Assembly: GCA_907165135.1 (NCBI GenBank)
Contig: OU015570.1
Location: forward strand, 1,488,001 to 1,552,000
Source: Oikopleura dioica
Taxonomy: Eukaryota > Chordata > Appendicularia > Copelata > Oikopleuridae
Length of the DNA stretch: 64,000 nucleotides
Direction: 5' to 3'
Positions 63,625-64,000 of this stretch are shown piece after piece (position 1 is the stretch's first letter; each line of letters starts with the position of its first letter). The notes under the pieces are model-generated. The model was given only the letters and a program-made list of their open reading frames with translations, made no database searches and was not told the origin of the DNA. Made by a program: the position numbers and the translations under genes.

Positions 63625-64000
63625 ATGAGTTTGCGACAAAAAATGTTGCCAAAGTCGGGCCTTATTCGAAATGATTTATACGCAGTTTGCTTCTTGCTCC
63701 TGCTCTACTTTCTCCAGGGCGTTCCTTTAGGTCTCGGCGCGTCTATCCCCCTTCTCCTGCAAAAGGCGGGCGTGACCTATGCGCAGCAAGCCGTTTTCAC
63801 CTTTGCGGGTTATCCCTTTTCTTTCAAATTTCTCTGGGCAGGCTTGGTCGATTCGGTTTATTTTTACCGCATTGGGCGGCGCAAATCCTGGCTTTTTCCA
63901 GTCCAGCTCCTGATCGGCACTTTTCTCCTCTTCCTCTCTGCAAGAATCGATTCTGTTATGGAAAACAAGCAGGTCGTTCCACTGGCGGTTTGTTTCTTCA
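63625..64000 (+). CDS. SLC33A1: Acetyl-CoA transporter 1 (SLC33A1), 5' part
   Basis: The frame opens at ATG 63625 and stays open to the window end (125 codons). The N-terminus is short and basic. The first membrane segment carries the L-Q-G-V-P-L-G-L-x-x-S-I-P-L pattern of AT-1 proteins. It is followed by the A-G-Y-P-F-S-x-K-x-L-W-A-x-L-V-D-S-x-Y segment and G-R-R-K-S-W, a family hallmark, then a further membrane helix. The family moves cytosolic acetyl-CoA into the ER lumen for protein and sialic-acid acetylation. About three of the expected 11-12 helices are inside the window. An acceptor-like CAG lies 22 nt before the ATG, and an upstream ATG directly followed by TGA sits at 63605. The GC-richer coding contrasts with the repeats to its left. 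Confidence 0.92.
   Translation, partial: MSLRQKMLPKSGLIRNDLYAVCFLLLLYFLQGVPLGLGASIPLLLQKAGVTYAQQAVFTFAGYPFSFKFLWAGLVDSVYFYRIGRRKSWLFPVQLLIGTFLLFLSARIDSVMENKQVVPLAVCFF

Overview
The window looks like a repeat-dense stretch of a eukaryotic, probably larvacean tunicate (Oikopleura-type) genome. Three things point that way. Every intron I could reconstruct is 39-50 nt or close to it: nine in a hAT transposase, three in its partner gene and three in an unrecognised gene near 54.4 kb. The dominant element is an env-bearing Ty3/gypsy retroelement of the kind described in Oikopleura as Tor. The only gene I can name, at the right edge, is a metazoan SLC33A1. The species call is inference; the introns and element structures are read directly.

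Layout. 1-3 kb: the 5' 895 codons of a very long unrecognised minus-strand reading frame, with a small overlapping frame before it. 4-9.6 kb: non-coding DNA with TTAA-flanked foldback or MITE elements, short tandem repeats and dispersed repeats. 9.8-23.1 kb: an unrecognised coding region split by an 11.9 kb minus-strand retroelement (11092-22982). That element has two identical 208-bp LTRs, a TGAA target duplication and a Leu-type primer site. It carries gag (with one in-frame amber codon), an intact pol, env (two overlapping frames) and an extra ORF with a J-domain-like HPDK motif. 23-37 kb: LTR fragments, gag remnants, a Mutator-like transposase remnant and several MITEs. 37.4-39.5 kb: copy A of a dispersed composite repeat (here R1). 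39.5-42.8 kb: decayed minus-strand gypsy pol, split by a foldback at a TTAA. 42.8-48.3 kb: plus-strand gypsy remnant (gag, protease, RT), split by another foldback and a MITE. 48.4-51.5 kb: LTR fragment, MITEs and copy C of R1. 51.5-54.7 kb: two hammerhead-ribozyme-like motifs and a GIY-YIG ORF (Penelope-like), then the 3' exons of a spliced host-like gene. 54.8-63.4 kb: inverted copy B of R1, which contains a complete 4510-bp hAT transposon (55877-60386) and a 1261-bp Mutator-like non-autonomous element. 63.6 kb to the end: the start of SLC33A1.

How the parts relate. The window records serial nested transposition. Many insertions can be ordered because the interrupted frames rejoin across the target duplication, or because another copy keeps the empty site. 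Two elements look young and potentially autonomous. The retroelement has identical LTRs and an open 1269-codon pol. The hAT has perfect 8-bp target duplications, an intact 765-codon ten-exon transposase and a divergent four-exon gene for a small protein with C2H2-like and RING-like zinc ligands. The most unusual points are the J-like accessory ORF, the two-gene hAT with its repeated 16-bp motif, the hammerhead-like motifs near a GIY-YIG frame, and the unidentified giant ORF at the left edge.
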